Source: Paenibacillus sp. YN15 (GTDB taxonomy: Bacteria; Bacillota; Bacilli; Paenibacillales; NBRC-103111). Taken from it: a stretch of 64,000 nucleotides of DNA. The stretch is from assembly GCF_003285005.1 (NCBI RefSeq), contig NZ_QMFA01000002.1, positions 1 through 64,000 of the forward strand, in the 5' to 3' direction. The notes below the pieces were generated by a model, which was not told the DNA's origin, searched no databases, and was given only the letters and a program-made list of their open reading frames with translations. This document shows positions 1-8,471 of the stretch, one piece after another (position 1 is the first letter of the stretch; each line of letters starts with the position of its first letter). The position numbers and the translations under genes are program-made.

Positions 1-113
1 TTCGTCCTAATGCCAGCATCTCATAGATTTGACAGCTTTGCTAGGTGGTCCGTATTTGACGCTTACCATTTAACTGTCCATTTACCATCATCTCCATAAT
101 TTCCATAGCATCG

Positions 114-557
114 GTGCTTCGGGGAGACGGCAGGATGACAGTATTAACTTCCGTAGATGCTATGGTGACGACTGCAATAAATGGGAACTCTGGGCTAACT
201 GCGGCATATATGCGCGATATCACAGGCACGCCTATAACATTGGCCGCAATCGCGAGGTTGACGATGGATTACGCGCGCTGGATCGAATACACAGCGCATC
301 TCTCCGGGAACGCGGAGTTGCGCGTTTTTGTGCGTCATACTCACGCAGACATTTTCGCTATTGATGCGCCTATCGCTCCGGGCGAACGTGTTGTTCTTGA
401 CGCTGACCGCAATTTAGCAATAAAAAGCGGGATACCTATTGGGCATACTGGAAATATCCCGTATCTGCATCCCGGAGAAAATATTGTGGCGTATAAGGAT
501 GTGGTGTCCGGACGCAACATACTAATCCGCATTACCTATCGTGACCGGTATTTATAA
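114..557 (+). CDS. Phage distal tail-like protein, C-terminal part
   Basis: The 147-residue product, from a GTG codon, resembles the C-terminal half of siphovirus distal tail proteins: a beta-rich stretch (AELRVFVRHTHADIFAIDAP) followed by the family-like ending SGRNILIRITYRDRYL. It stops 15 bases before the next tail gene, matching the usual distal tail/tail-associated gene order. The open frame extends back to position 60 without a convincing start, and another frame (10-99) encodes a tail-like peptide, so the N-terminal part may be missing or frameshifted. Family assignment comes from composition and context, not an alignment. Confidence 0.5.
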   Translation: MLRGDGRMTVLTSVDAMVTTAINGNSGLTAAYMRDITGTPITLAAIARLTMDYARWIEYTAHLSGNAELRVFVRHTHADIFAIDAPIAPGERVVLDADRNLAIKSGIPIGHTGNIPYLHPGENIVAYKDVVSGRNILIRITYRDRYL

Positions 558-572
558 GGAGGCGCATCGTCA

Positions 573-2549
573 GTGGAAGTAACGGAAAACCTCGAACTAT
601 GGACGGAATCTGGCCGATTCGTCCTCGAATATGCGTGCGATATAAGAGTTCGCGAAGTTGTTAACGGAGAGTATTATGCCAGCTTCGATTATTTACTCGT
701 ACAAGACGACCCGCGATATCCTATGCTTGCTGTTGGCGTAGAGCTGCGTTTTCCCGACGGAGTTGCCCGTGGACAGCGCTTCAAGGTGCGTAAGGTGACG
801 GAAATCCGCAAAGGACGGCGTATATACAAGGCGGTAGAGGCGCACCACATTGCATTCGGCCTTGGACAATATTACTATGACGGGTATATCGATTTTGCCG
901 CCGCGAAAACGTTACCGGAAATGCTTGCACTGCTTGGCGCTGACACTCCGTACTCATTCGCAGTTCAAGGAAGCTTCGCGGCGCAGGATATATTCGAGTG
1001 GGGCGAAGATACTCGCTATAACCTGCTCCAGAAGCTACGCCAACTGTACAACGCAGAAATAGCGTTTGATAACTGCGAGATTACGCTGACGTCGCGCAAA
1101 GGCGCTAACCGCGGAACAACTCTGCGATACAATCAAAACCTGATCGGAATCCAGCGTAACACACACGACATGGAGCGGATCACGCGGCTTTATGGTTACG
1201 GTAAAAATGGACTAACCATCGAAGGTTATGGCGGACGCACAACGAAGTATATCGATTCTCCGTACCTGGATGCGAACAACGTTTACGAGGCGAAGGCGGA
1301 GTTTTCGGAGATTGAATCCCAAGCGGCGCTGCTTGCGGAGATGCAAAGGCACCTCGTGAAGTACGAGCTGCCAGCGCTATCCTACGATATTGATTTCGTT
1401 CAACTCGAAAAAATCGACCGCATATACGAGACGCTGAAAATTGTTGAGGCTGGCGACACGGTAACGGTTATTGACGATATACTCGGGTATACGTTTGATG
1501 CGCGTGCGATTGAATACGAGTATTATCCGTTTGAACCGAAACGCGGCCGCGTGGTTCTCGCCAACTTCCGTGAAATGAAGGCCGCAGATTACATCTTCCA
1601 AGCGACCGTAGCGTCAAAAAAGGCGATATCCTATACTTCAAACAATGCCATACTCAAAGGGGTTAAATATGACGATAGTTTGACCCTGGTGGACGGACTA
1701 GGCATGAAAGTAACGGATTCGTCCGGTAGCGAACGTGTCAGACTCGGACAGTACGGCGCAGGTAAATACGGATTATGGGTGGATGGCGGAGCGATTGAGA
1801 TTAGCGGAGGTCTACCCAACGCACAAGTAGCAGGAGCATCCGTCTGGAACGCCAAGACAACATTGCTTACCGGCACAGGGATTTATACGGGTCAAGTCAC
1901 GACAAACCAAATCATTGCCGGTACCGCTAAAATCGGATCAGCTCTCATTGACTCCATCAAGGCAAGCCAGATTGATGTGGCTACCGGGAGAATTACTGCG
2001 GCGCAAATTGAAACGCTGACTGTCGGCTCCAATGTCCAGATGGGGCCAAATGCGTACATTGCCTGGGGGAATGTCACCAATATCCCGGGGAATGTGTATA
2101 ACCCTTCCTACCTTCAGTCCACCTACATCAGTCAAACCTTGATAGCAAGCCCATCCATTCAAGGTGGTAATATTGCTATCGGATCAGGCAATAACATATT
2201 TAAAGCAGACGAAAACGGCATTTACTTAGGAAATGCCTCTTTTTCATCTGCTCCGTTTAGGGTAAATATGGCAGGAAATGTGTTTGCTCAGAATGGAAAT
2301 TTTTATGGAACAATAAAAACTGCTCCATCTGGTACACGCGTTGAAATGTCGTCAAATTTTGCTGATATAAATCTATATAATGGAAGCACTAACGTTCTTA
2401 AAATCTATGATGCCATGGACAGCGCAGCGATTTGGAGCCCTGCAAATGGCTTAAGGTTGGGTAACGCCAATGTTGGAGTGGTATATGCCATGGGTTCATG
2501 GAGTTTTGCTAGTGCTAACGTTACAGGACTAACACCAAAATTTGCTTAG
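573..2549 (+). CDS. Phage tail-associated minor structural protein (prophage endopeptidase tail type)
   Basis: The 658-residue protein starts at GTG 573, 11 bases after an AAGGAGG site. Residues 1-350 look like the N-terminal domain of phage minor structural/tail-associated proteins (ARAIEYEYYPFEPKRGRVVL near residue 310). The rest is a low-complexity beta-rich region with Gly, Asn, Ala and Ser repeats, typical of baseplate or fibre-base segments. In siphovirus-like tails this protein caps the tail tip and may carry cell-wall hydrolase activity; no catalytic motif can be pointed to here. It follows the distal tail gene and precedes the fibre-like genes. A defective prophage or phage-tail bacteriocin is equally possible because head and lysis genes are not in view. 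Confidence 0.75.
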   Translation: MEVTENLELWTESGRFVLEYACDIRVREVVNGEYYASFDYLLVQDDPRYPMLAVGVELRFPDGVARGQRFKVRKVTEIRKGRRIYKAVEAHHIAFGLGQYYYDGYIDFAAAKTLPEMLALLGADTPYSFAVQGSFAAQDIFEWGEDTRYNLLQKLRQLYNAEIAFDNCEITLTSRKGANRGTTLRYNQNLIGIQRNTHDMERITRLYGYGKNGLTIEGYGGRTTKYIDSPYLDANNVYEAKAEFSEIESQAALLAEMQRHLVKYELPALSYDIDFVQLEKIDRIYETLKIVEAGDTVTVIDDILGYTFDARAIEYEYYPFEPKRGRVVLANFREMKAADYIFQATVASKKAISYTSNNAILKGVKYDDSLTLVDGLGMKVTDSSGSERVRLGQYGAGKYGLWVDGGAIEISGGLPNAQVAGASVWNAKTTLLTGTGIYTGQVTTNQIIAGTAKIGSALIDSIKASQIDVATGRITAAQIETLTVGSNVQMGPNAYIAWGNVTNIPGNVYNPSYLQSTYISQTLIASPSIQGGNIAIGSGNNIFKADENGIYLGNASFSSAPFRVNMAGNVFAQNGNFYGTIKTAPSGTRVEMSSNFADINLYNGSTNVLKIYDAMDSAAIWSPANGLRLGNANVGVVYAMGSWSFASANVTGLTPKFA

Positions 2550-3103
2550 TTCGATAGAAAAAGATCCTCTCGAATGTATGTTGTTCCTAAATATATGAAG
2601 GCCTCAGGGTTATTGGCTTCTATTGAATCAATATGAATAAGCGGCCATCCTTCTTTTAGTAAAACTGTCTTTGAGTCGGAATCATAAGTAATACCTGGCC
2701 AAAATCCATATTTTTCTGCTCCATCTCTTGATGGGAGATACCTATTTTCTCCGATAATCAAGGAAGGAAGTCCGGAGGAGCCTTTATAGTAGTCGAAATC
2801 TTCCTCAATTTTGACTTCATGTATTACGTCGGCGATTATTGGGGTATGCAATTTTGCTGTTCGTGTTTCGTTGTCCCAACCAACAACCAAACCGATTGCA
2901 CCGGCCAACTCGCGCACCGGCAGATAGATGTTGTCAGCATAATTCACCGGAACATTCTGCAATTCAATCTTCTGGCCGTCTATCTCTACTGATATATCTG
3001 GTGTAAGATAGGCGGTTATTTGTTGTAAAACACCATCAGCCAATGCAGAGGTAGACAGCATTAATGCTGCTCCACACAAAAGCCCGGCGATAAACTTTTT
3101 CAT
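2546..3103 (-). CDS. Secreted protein with copper-amine-oxidase-N-like stalk domain
   Basis: The 185-residue protein begins with a clear signal peptide (KKF then a hydrophobic stretch ending STSALADG). Residues 40-95 match the stalk domain often labelled copper amine oxidase N-terminal: a strand with VEIDGQKIEL, then NIYLPVRELAGAIGLVVGWD. A second partial repeat follows (NRYLPSRDGAEKYGF). Such domains are common surface modules in Paenibacillus and do not imply amine oxidase activity. It lies on the opposite strand between two tail genes and its 3' end overlaps the upstream tail gene by 4 bases, so it is probably a passenger (moron) gene with its own promoter. Confidence 0.75.
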   Translation of the reverse strand: MKKFIAGLLCGAALMLSTSALADGVLQQITAYLTPDISVEIDGQKIELQNVPVNYADNIYLPVRELAGAIGLVVGWDNETRTAKLHTPIIADVIHEVKIEEDFDYYKGSSGLPSLIIGENRYLPSRDGAEKYGFWPGITYDSDSKTVLLKEGWPLIHIDSIEANNPEAFIYLGTTYIREDLFLSN

Positions 3104-3197
3104 AAAATGATCAGCTCCGTTTTTATCCAGTATATAACATTACGCGTCCTGTTTGGAATAGAGGGTGTGAGATTTTCTTCAGAAAGGGAGCGATGAG

Positions 3198-3818
3198 ATG
3201 GCATCCTTAGTCGTTACCTCCATCGGTCAAACGGGGTTTCAGTGGTATATAACAGGATTAGGCAACACATGGCGGTCATCTAATTATCTGAAAGCCGGAA
3301 TTGGACCAACGCCTGTTGCTGATGGACAAGCATCTGCTCCTGTGCAGTGGAGTAGTGTATGGCCTCCCACGTCGGGAAACAGTTATTCAACGCCGTGGGA
3401 GACTGCAAGCGGATTTAGTCCGGGCCAGACTTATACCGCTTACGCATTTGCGCAAGCGGCAAATGGGCTTTGGTACAACGCCGGATCAAGCACATTTACC
3501 ATGCAGCGAGCAAGGCCGTCAAACTTTAGCTGGTGGAGTGCAAAAGAAAAAGGAGGCGATTTTTATGTTTCAGCCGGTGAATGGAACGCCTTAGCGTCAA
3601 GCATAAACGCCTTCAGAAGTTACAAGGGATTGGGCATTTATTACTTTACGACAGCATACAGCGGAGTAATTTATGAGGCATTTTATTTTAACCAAGCAGT
3701 ATCGGCAATAAGCGCCATGAATCCACCTATGGCACCACCCGGCACCGTTTATTCCGGCCAAACCATCTATGCTTCCCAACTCAACGGACTGGTCAGCAGC
3801 TTGAATTCAATATACTAA
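3198..3818 (+). CDS. Phage tail fibre-like protein of unknown fold
   Basis: The 206-residue product has no signal peptide. It is rich in Trp, Tyr, Ser and Gly, with an Fn3-like first half (WYITGLGNTW, FSPGQTYTAYAFA) and a second half containing GGDFYVSAGEWNALASSINA, which resembles short binding segments seen at the ends of phage fibres. An AGAAAGGGAG site lies just upstream of ATG 3198. It sits directly after the tail-associated gene (interrupted by the reverse-strand stalk gene) and before a small coiled-coil gene, so a receptor-binding or fibre role is inferred from position and composition. I do not recognise a named family. Confidence 0.55.
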   Translation: MASLVVTSIGQTGFQWYITGLGNTWRSSNYLKAGIGPTPVADGQASAPVQWSSVWPPTSGNSYSTPWETASGFSPGQTYTAYAFAQAANGLWYNAGSSTFTMQRARPSNFSWWSAKEKGGDFYVSAGEWNALASSINAFRSYKGLGIYYFTTAYSGVIYEAFYFNQAVSAISAMNPPMAPPGTVYSGQTIYASQLNGLVSSLNSIY

Positions 3819-3836
3819 ACCATGGAGGTAGTACTT

Positions 3837-4034
3837 ATGTCTATTGAAATTGATGCAACCCTGAAAACTCAACTGAAGGAACAACGGCTCCGGAATTTGT
3901 CGGCCCAATGGTACGAACAAGAAATGACCCGAGTGGCTTGTGAGGCCAATGGGAGGACGCAGCAAGCCGCAGAAGCGACAAAGCTCCAGCAGGAAATTGA
4001 AGTCTCGTATCAAGCGATAGCCGAAATGAATTAG
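3837..4034 (+). CDS. Small coiled-coil protein at the end of the tail cluster
   Basis: ATG 3837 is preceded by GGAGGT at 3824-3829, giving a 65-residue product; an in-frame ATG at 3822 overlaps that site and is rejected. The protein is charged and helical, with heptad-like runs (TKLQQEIEVSYQAIAEMN). Small proteins of this sort often close phage tail operons. A strong terminator follows directly and no further phage gene is seen to the right. Function unknown. Confidence 0.6.
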   Translation: MSIEIDATLKTQLKEQRLRNLSAQWYEQEMTRVACEANGRTQQAAEATKLQQEIEVSYQAIAEMN

Positions 4035-4057
4035 GGCGTATTTGGTGCCCGACCGTC

Positions 4058-4103
4058 AAAAAGCGCCCGTCTGCGGATTTGGTCCGCTGGCGGGCGCTTT
4101 TTT
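4058..4103 (+). terminator. Rho-independent terminator ending the tail cluster
   Basis: GCGCCCG at 4063-4069 pairs with CGGGCGC at 4091-4097. A nested GCGGA/TCCGC stem lies inside and a T-run follows. Confidence 0.85.
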
Positions 4104-4123
4104 GCGAGCTTTCCTTGCTTCAA

Positions 4124-5122
4124 TCAAGGATCTGTCTTGAAATAATCCATATCCGGAAACACGTAGGGCGTGGCCGGGGCTTCGATCCGTTGGATGCGGG
4201 TGGCGTCGATTTTGAGGATTTCATTGCCGCCGTACATGGTGGTGCCCAGGGTGCCGGAGACATTGACCCAGGTGTCCTTTTTCAGGTTTTTGCCCAAGGA
4301 GCCCTCCACCATAAACCCGAAGGGAGCCGCATCGGCGGAGCAGCATTGCACCGCGAAGCGGGATACCACGAACTGGTCCTCCGTCATGCCCTCCTCCCGG
4401 TAGACGAAGCCGCTGATTTCCACCTTTTTGCCCACAAAATTATTCATATAAAAATCAATAGAGGTGACTGTCTCCATAAAGCCCTTGTCCTTGATGGAGA
4501 TGCTGTCCTTCTTGTACAGCTTCTTGGCCAGAATGGCCAGATCCTCGGAATACTCGTCATAGGGAAAAAGCGCGTCCAGTGGATCGCCCGCCGCAACCGC
4601 GGCAGGGGCAGGCGCAGCTGCACTGCCGGCGCCGGGCGTCTGCCCGGGAGAAGCGGAGGGAGCAGCATCGGAAGCCGCCTTATTCGCCGCAGCCGCTCCC
4701 GCGCCGCCGGAGGTTCCCGCCGTATTGCCGGCAATTGCGCCGGTGAGGGTGATCCCTTTTTTGTCCACCAGGCTGCTGCCCAAGGCTTGGTCCGGCAAGA
4801 GCAGAACCAGAAGCAGTGGCACGGCGAACAGCGCATAAAAGAAGCTGTGCCCGGCCGCCGACATGGAAGCGGGGGAGCAGCTGCCGCATTCGCAGGAGGG
4901 GTCCTGTCTCCGTGCCCCCCACCAGGCGCGGAAAGCGAGAAGCAGCTGCAGCACAGCCAGCAGGTAGAAGCCGATTGCCGCCAGCTTCACGTAGAATTGC
5001 ATCCGCGGCCCGATGTAGATGATTAATTGGTTATGCTTGACAAGCCGGAGAATATAGTAGGCGAAAAACGCCAGTATGCCTGTCCGCAGAAAATAATGAA
5101 TTCCCAGTTTGCGGGTGCTCAT
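4124..5122 (-). CDS. TIGR03943/YcgQ family membrane protein, permease partner
   Basis: The 332-residue protein has two N-terminal membrane segments, a Cys-rich loop (CECGSC near residue 77), a third membrane segment, an Ala/Pro/Gly-rich linker, then a soluble C-terminal domain with VGKKVEISGFVYRE and WVNVSGTLGTT. This is the architecture of the TIGR03943 (DUF1980, B. subtilis YcgQ) family, found beside YcgR/YraQ permeases. Both lie downstream of a COG0523 GTPase here, so a metal transport or homeostasis role is likely, but the substrate is not established. It begins 20 bases after the permease ends, so the two are almost certainly co-transcribed. Confidence 0.8.
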   Translation of the reverse strand: MSTRKLGIHYFLRTGILAFFAYYILRLVKHNQLIIYIGPRMQFYVKLAAIGFYLLAVLQLLLAFRAWWGARRQDPSCECGSCSPASMSAAGHSFFYALFAVPLLLVLLLPDQALGSSLVDKKGITLTGAIAGNTAGTSGGAGAAAANKAASDAAPSASPGQTPGAGSAAAPAPAAVAAGDPLDALFPYDEYSEDLAILAKKLYKKDSISIKDKGFMETVTSIDFYMNNFVGKKVEISGFVYREEGMTEDQFVVSRFAVQCCSADAAPFGFMVEGSLGKNLKKDTWVNVSGTLGTTMYGGNEILKIDATRIQRIEAPATPYVFPDMDYFKTDP

Positions 5123-5141
5123 AGCTCGTCCCTCCTATCCG

Positions 5142-6032
5142 TTATAGTGATCCGGTGACAGCCGAACCCAACCAGACCAATACCAGAAGCAGCACAACCA
5201 GCAGCAGGACAAACCGGGTCCGGAAGGAGGACAGCAGCATCAGAGTGGATTTGAAATCCAGCATGGGGCCCAGGACCATAAACGCCAGCAGCGGCCCTTT
5301 GGCGAACACATTGCTGAAGGAAGCAGCCACAAAAGCGTCCGAGGTGGAGCATAAGGACATCACAAAGGCCAGTCCCATCATAAACGGATAGGCCAGAAGG
5401 GAGTCCGAGCCAATATCCACCAGCACACCCCGGGGAACCAGAACCTGGAGAGAGGCGGCCAGGAAGGCGCCGAACAGCAGATACTTGGACATGTCAAAAA
5501 ACTCGTTCAGCAAATGCTCGCCCCGGCCTGACCAGGTCATTTTGCTTTCCGCCGAAGCATCCCCCGCCAAATCCTCCCGGCGCCGCTTCAGCGGATTCCC
5601 GTCCGCCAGGAGATAGATGAACAGTCCTGCCAGAACGGCTACCGCATAGGCCAGGCCCATCCGCATAAAAGCCATTTCCGGCCTGGTCCGGAAAGCGGCA
5701 AAGGTGGCGGCGTAAACCACCGGATTTACCACCGGCGTCGCCAGCATGAAGGCAATGCCCAGATAAGCGGGCATTCCTTTTTTGATGAGCCGGCGGACTA
5801 CCGGAACAATGCCGCATTCGCATACCGGAAACAGCACGCCAAGCAGGGAAACCGCCAGCAGCCCCACCAGGGGATTGCGGGGGATAATCCGCCGGAGCAG
5901 CTTCTCCGAAAGCCAGGCCTGGAGCAGAGACGAAACCAGCACTCCGGCAATAAGAAAGGGCGAAGCCTCCAGCACAATGGAGAGAAAAACCGTCTTAAAG
6001 GACTGGATGTCCACAGATTGCAAAAAATTCAT
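5142..6032 (-). CDS. YcgR/YraQ (DUF318) family permease
   Basis: This is a polytopic membrane protein with about eight hydrophobic segments and two family-like motifs: FPVCECGIVPVVRRL in the first half and MSLCSTSDAFVAAS in the second, the repeated Cys/Ser turn regions of DUF318 permeases. The start at 6032 (MNFLQSVD) gives 296 residues, close to B. subtilis YcgR. Upstream in-frame ATGs exist at 6044 and 6116, and the ribosome site (GGAAG) is weak for all of them. Its neighbours are a COG0523 GTPase upstream and the TIGR03943 partner downstream. The Cys pair in CEC is a plausible metal contact. Confidence 0.8.
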   Translation of the reverse strand: MNFLQSVDIQSFKTVFLSIVLEASPFLIAGVLVSSLLQAWLSEKLLRRIIPRNPLVGLLAVSLLGVLFPVCECGIVPVVRRLIKKGMPAYLGIAFMLATPVVNPVVYAATFAAFRTRPEMAFMRMGLAYAVAVLAGLFIYLLADGNPLKRRREDLAGDASAESKMTWSGRGEHLLNEFFDMSKYLLFGAFLAASLQVLVPRGVLVDIGSDSLLAYPFMMGLAFVMSLCSTSDAFVAASFSNVFAKGPLLAFMVLGPMLDFKSTLMLLSSFRTRFVLLLVVLLLVLVWLGSAVTGSL

Positions 6033-6134
6033 CAATAAGACCATCTTCCAGTAAATTTTACTAATAGGTGAAGTATAAAATGCCCGGAGCGGTTTTGTCA
6101 AACTCCTGCCGGGCAAGGATAAAGCCCCCTCGCC

Positions 6135-7175
6135 TTATCTTTTCCTGCCTGAAGGAAGCTGGGTTCCGGGCAGCAGCTCCTCCCACTCCATCAGCAGCTC
6201 GCTCTCCTCCAGATCCATGCCGATGAGCACCAGATAAGGCTCTCCCTGATAGGTGCTGGAGGACCAGGTGATACGTTTGCCGGCATACTGCATAAGCCTG
6301 CGGGAGGAATTGCCGGGCTGCGCCAGATAACCCTTGGCCCTGAGCAGCCGGCTGCCCCATTGGCCGAGGAATTGCTCCAGCAAGGCCTGGGGGAGGCAAA
6401 GGTCCGCAGGCGGACGGAGGGTGAAGGTCCGGACCCGGGAGAAGGAGGCCTGATGCCGGTGGGCTGCTTCCTCCGGGGCAGATTCCTTTATGCGGGAACC
6501 GGCCGCTACCCCTTTTACAACCCGGAAGGGCTGGCGCGCCGGCGCTGTCCCTTCGGGAGCCCGCTCAATCCCGCGAAGCAGAATGTCCGGGTCCAGCCTG
6601 CTCCGCTGGGTATACAGCAAGGGAGCCAGGGGATTATGCTTGCGGACGGTTTTCTCAATCTTCTGGAGGGTATGGGCATCCACCAGATCGGTCTTGTTGA
6701 CCAGAATCAGGTCGGCCACCTCCATCTGCCGCCGCAGCGTCCGGACCAGATCCTTGTCCGAGGAAAAAATGCTGTTGTACTCCAGCGTATATTCCGCATC
6801 CAGCACGGTGACGATTTGCTTGAGGCGCACACGCCCGAGAAGCGCCGGCTCCGTAAGGGCATCTACCACTTCCTCGGGATTGGCCACTCCCGTAAGCTCC
6901 ACCAGCAGCACATCCGGCTTTTGGCGCAGCAGCTCCTGAATGCTGGCGGACAGCTCGCTTTTTTTGCTGCAGCAGACGCACCCGTCCAGCAATTTGGCTA
7001 CGGATACCCGGGAGGCTTCGCCGACGATTTCGCCATCCACATCCATCTTGCCCAGCTCATTCATCAGAATGCCGGGCCGCAAGTCCCGGGAATGCGCTTC
7101 AGCCAGAAGCTCCAGCAGGAGAGTGGTTTTGCCGCTGCCCAGAAAACCGCTTAGGATCAGAACGGGAATGCTCAT
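6135..7175 (-). CDS. COG0523/CobW family GTPase, putative metallochaperone
   Basis: The 346-residue protein starts with the P-loop GFLGSGKT at residues 10-17 and has the family's CxCC metal motif (GCVCC, residues 65-69), a Walker-B-like ELTGVANPE and the guanine motif NKTD. Residues 250-330 form the CobW C-terminal domain. ATG 7175 has AAGGAG eight bases upstream. The family delivers or senses Zn, Co or Ni. Here it leads an operon with a YcgR permease and TIGR03943 protein, an arrangement that suggests GTP-dependent metal handling linked to transport. No convincing Zur-type box was found upstream. Confidence 0.9.
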   Translation of the reverse strand: MSIPVLILSGFLGSGKTTLLLELLAEAHSRDLRPGILMNELGKMDVDGEIVGEASRVSVAKLLDGCVCCSKKSELSASIQELLRQKPDVLLVELTGVANPEEVVDALTEPALLGRVRLKQIVTVLDAEYTLEYNSIFSSDKDLVRTLRRQMEVADLILVNKTDLVDAHTLQKIEKTVRKHNPLAPLLYTQRSRLDPDILLRGIERAPEGTAPARQPFRVVKGVAAGSRIKESAPEEAAHRHQASFSRVRTFTLRPPADLCLPQALLEQFLGQWGSRLLRAKGYLAQPGNSSRRLMQYAGKRITWSSSTYQGEPYLVLIGMDLEESELLMEWEELLPGTQLPSGRKR

Positions 7176-7418
7176 GGTCTCACTCCTTTTTGCCGATGCA
7201 AAAAATGACTACAATTTTTATCTTACTACTGATTTCCGGTTTGGGATAGTCCTGGCTAGGGAAAACTAAAAGTCCGGGTTGCCGTCTGGTGAACTCCGCT
7301 TACTTATTGATATTGGCCTGGCAGTGGATTTTATGCCGCCAATCTCGCGTGTCTTCCAAAAAACGGATTCATAAGGTTTACTCCGCTCCGCTTTCCGGGA
7401 TATAATAGATGGGATTGT

Positions 7419-7584
7419 TAGGGCGTGTCTGAAAACCCGCTTGAGGGCATCTTTCACCGCCTTTTCGCCCCATACTTCGTTACTTCCGCTTGACGTACCC
7501 CCGGGTACGCCTTCACGAAAGTGCCTTGCCTGGAACGAAAATTCGGCAAAATATGCTCCCCTCGGAGTTATCAGACACGCCCTA
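7419..7584. mobile_element. MITE-like element with 12-bp terminal inverted repeats and TA flanks
   Basis: GGGCGTGTCTGA at 7421-7432 is the exact inverse of TCAGACACGCCC at 7571-7582, and both ends are bordered by TA. The 166-bp unit (with TA) has no convincing gene. TA duplication with short inverted ends is the hallmark of IS630/Tc1-mariner-derived MITEs. The reverse-strand open frame across it is probably not a gene. Confidence 0.65.
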
Positions 7585-7643
7585 GTTTTTAAGCCCGCCT
7601 GCGGGTTTAACAGATTAGCCACGAAAGAGAGCGATTAAACGTT

Positions 7644-8363
7644 ATGGGTCGTAAGTGGAATAATATTAAGGAAAAGAAAGCCTCCAAGGACAAAAACACC
7701 AGCCGGGTTTACGCCAAGTTTGGCCGTGAAATTTACGTGGTGGCCAAGCAGGGCGAGCCTGATCCGGAATCCAACCGCGCCTTGAAGGTGGTGCTGGAAC
7801 GGGCCAAAACCTACAATGTGCCCAAGGCCATCATCGACCGTGCGCTGGAGAAGGCCCGCGGCAACTCCGATGAAACCTACGAGGAACTGCGGTACGAAGG
7901 CTTCGGTCCCAACGGCTCCATGGTGATTGTGGATGCCCTGACCAACAATGTGAACCGGACGGCGGCCGAGGTTCGTTCGGCCTTCACCAAGAATGGCGGC
8001 AGCCTGGGCGTCAGCGGCTCCGTCAGCTATATGTTCGATTCCGCGGCGGTAATCGGCGTAGCCGACAAAACCGAGGAAGAAGTGCTGGAGATTCTGATGG
8101 AAGCGGATGTGGATGCCCGGGACATTGCCCAGGAAGAGGAATCCGTGATCATCTACGCCGCGCCGGAGCAGTTCAACGCTGTTCAGGACGCCCTCCGCGC
8201 TGTTGGCGTAACCGAGTTTACCGTTGCCGAGCTGACCATGCTGGCCCAGAATGATGTTACCCTCGACGGGGATGTCCAAGCCCAGTTCGAGAAGCTGATT
8301 GATGTGCTGGAGGACCTGGAGGATGTGCAGCAGGTGTACCACAACGTGGATTTGGGCGAATGA
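7644..8363 (+). CDS. yeeI: YebC/PmpR-family protein, YeeI type
   Basis: The 239-residue protein opens with [18 protein letters not shown], the signature of the shorter Bacillus YebC paralogue YeeI, and contains YGFGPNG-like (YEGFGPNG), [14 protein letters not shown] and ending [11 protein letters not shown] segments found throughout the family. YebC proteins are described as DNA-binding regulators, and more recently as helping ribosomes through proline-rich stretches; which applies to this paralogue is unknown. GAGAG lies upstream of ATG 7644 and a terminator follows, so it is probably a single-gene unit. Confidence 0.9.
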   Translation: MGRKWNNIKEKKASKDKNTSRVYAKFGREIYVVAKQGEPDPESNRALKVVLERAKTYNVPKAIIDRALEKARGNSDETYEELRYEGFGPNGSMVIVDALTNNVNRTAAEVRSAFTKNGGSLGVSGSVSYMFDSAAVIGVADKTEEEVLEILMEADVDARDIAQEEESVIIYAAPEQFNAVQDALRAVGVTEFTVAELTMLAQNDVTLDGDVQAQFEKLIDVLEDLEDVQQVYHNVDLGE

Positions 8364-8404
8364 AGCGCCGCAAAGAATAAGGAGCCGAATATCCGGCTCA
8401 TGAC

Positions 8405-8431
8405 AAAAAGCACCCGTCGGGGTGCTTTTTT
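8405..8431 (+). terminator. Terminator after yeeI
   Basis: The AAAGCACCC/GGGTGCTTT hairpin ends in six T residues. Confidence 0.85.
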
Positions 8432-8471
8432 CAAGCTACAGTAAAGTATAACAAAAGGTGGCGGCGAAACG

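Noticed and set aside
4079-5026. Plus-strand open frame opposite the TIGR03943 gene
   Set aside because: It is the antisense shadow of a well-supported gene; composition is low-complexity.
7176-7260. Zur box upstream of the COG0523 gene
   Set aside because: No symmetric TCGTAAT-type sequence is present; only an AT-rich stretch.
7266-7622. Reverse-strand open frame of 118 residues
   Set aside because: It lies across the MITE-like element, has no ribosome site, and its sequence has no protein-like conservation pattern.
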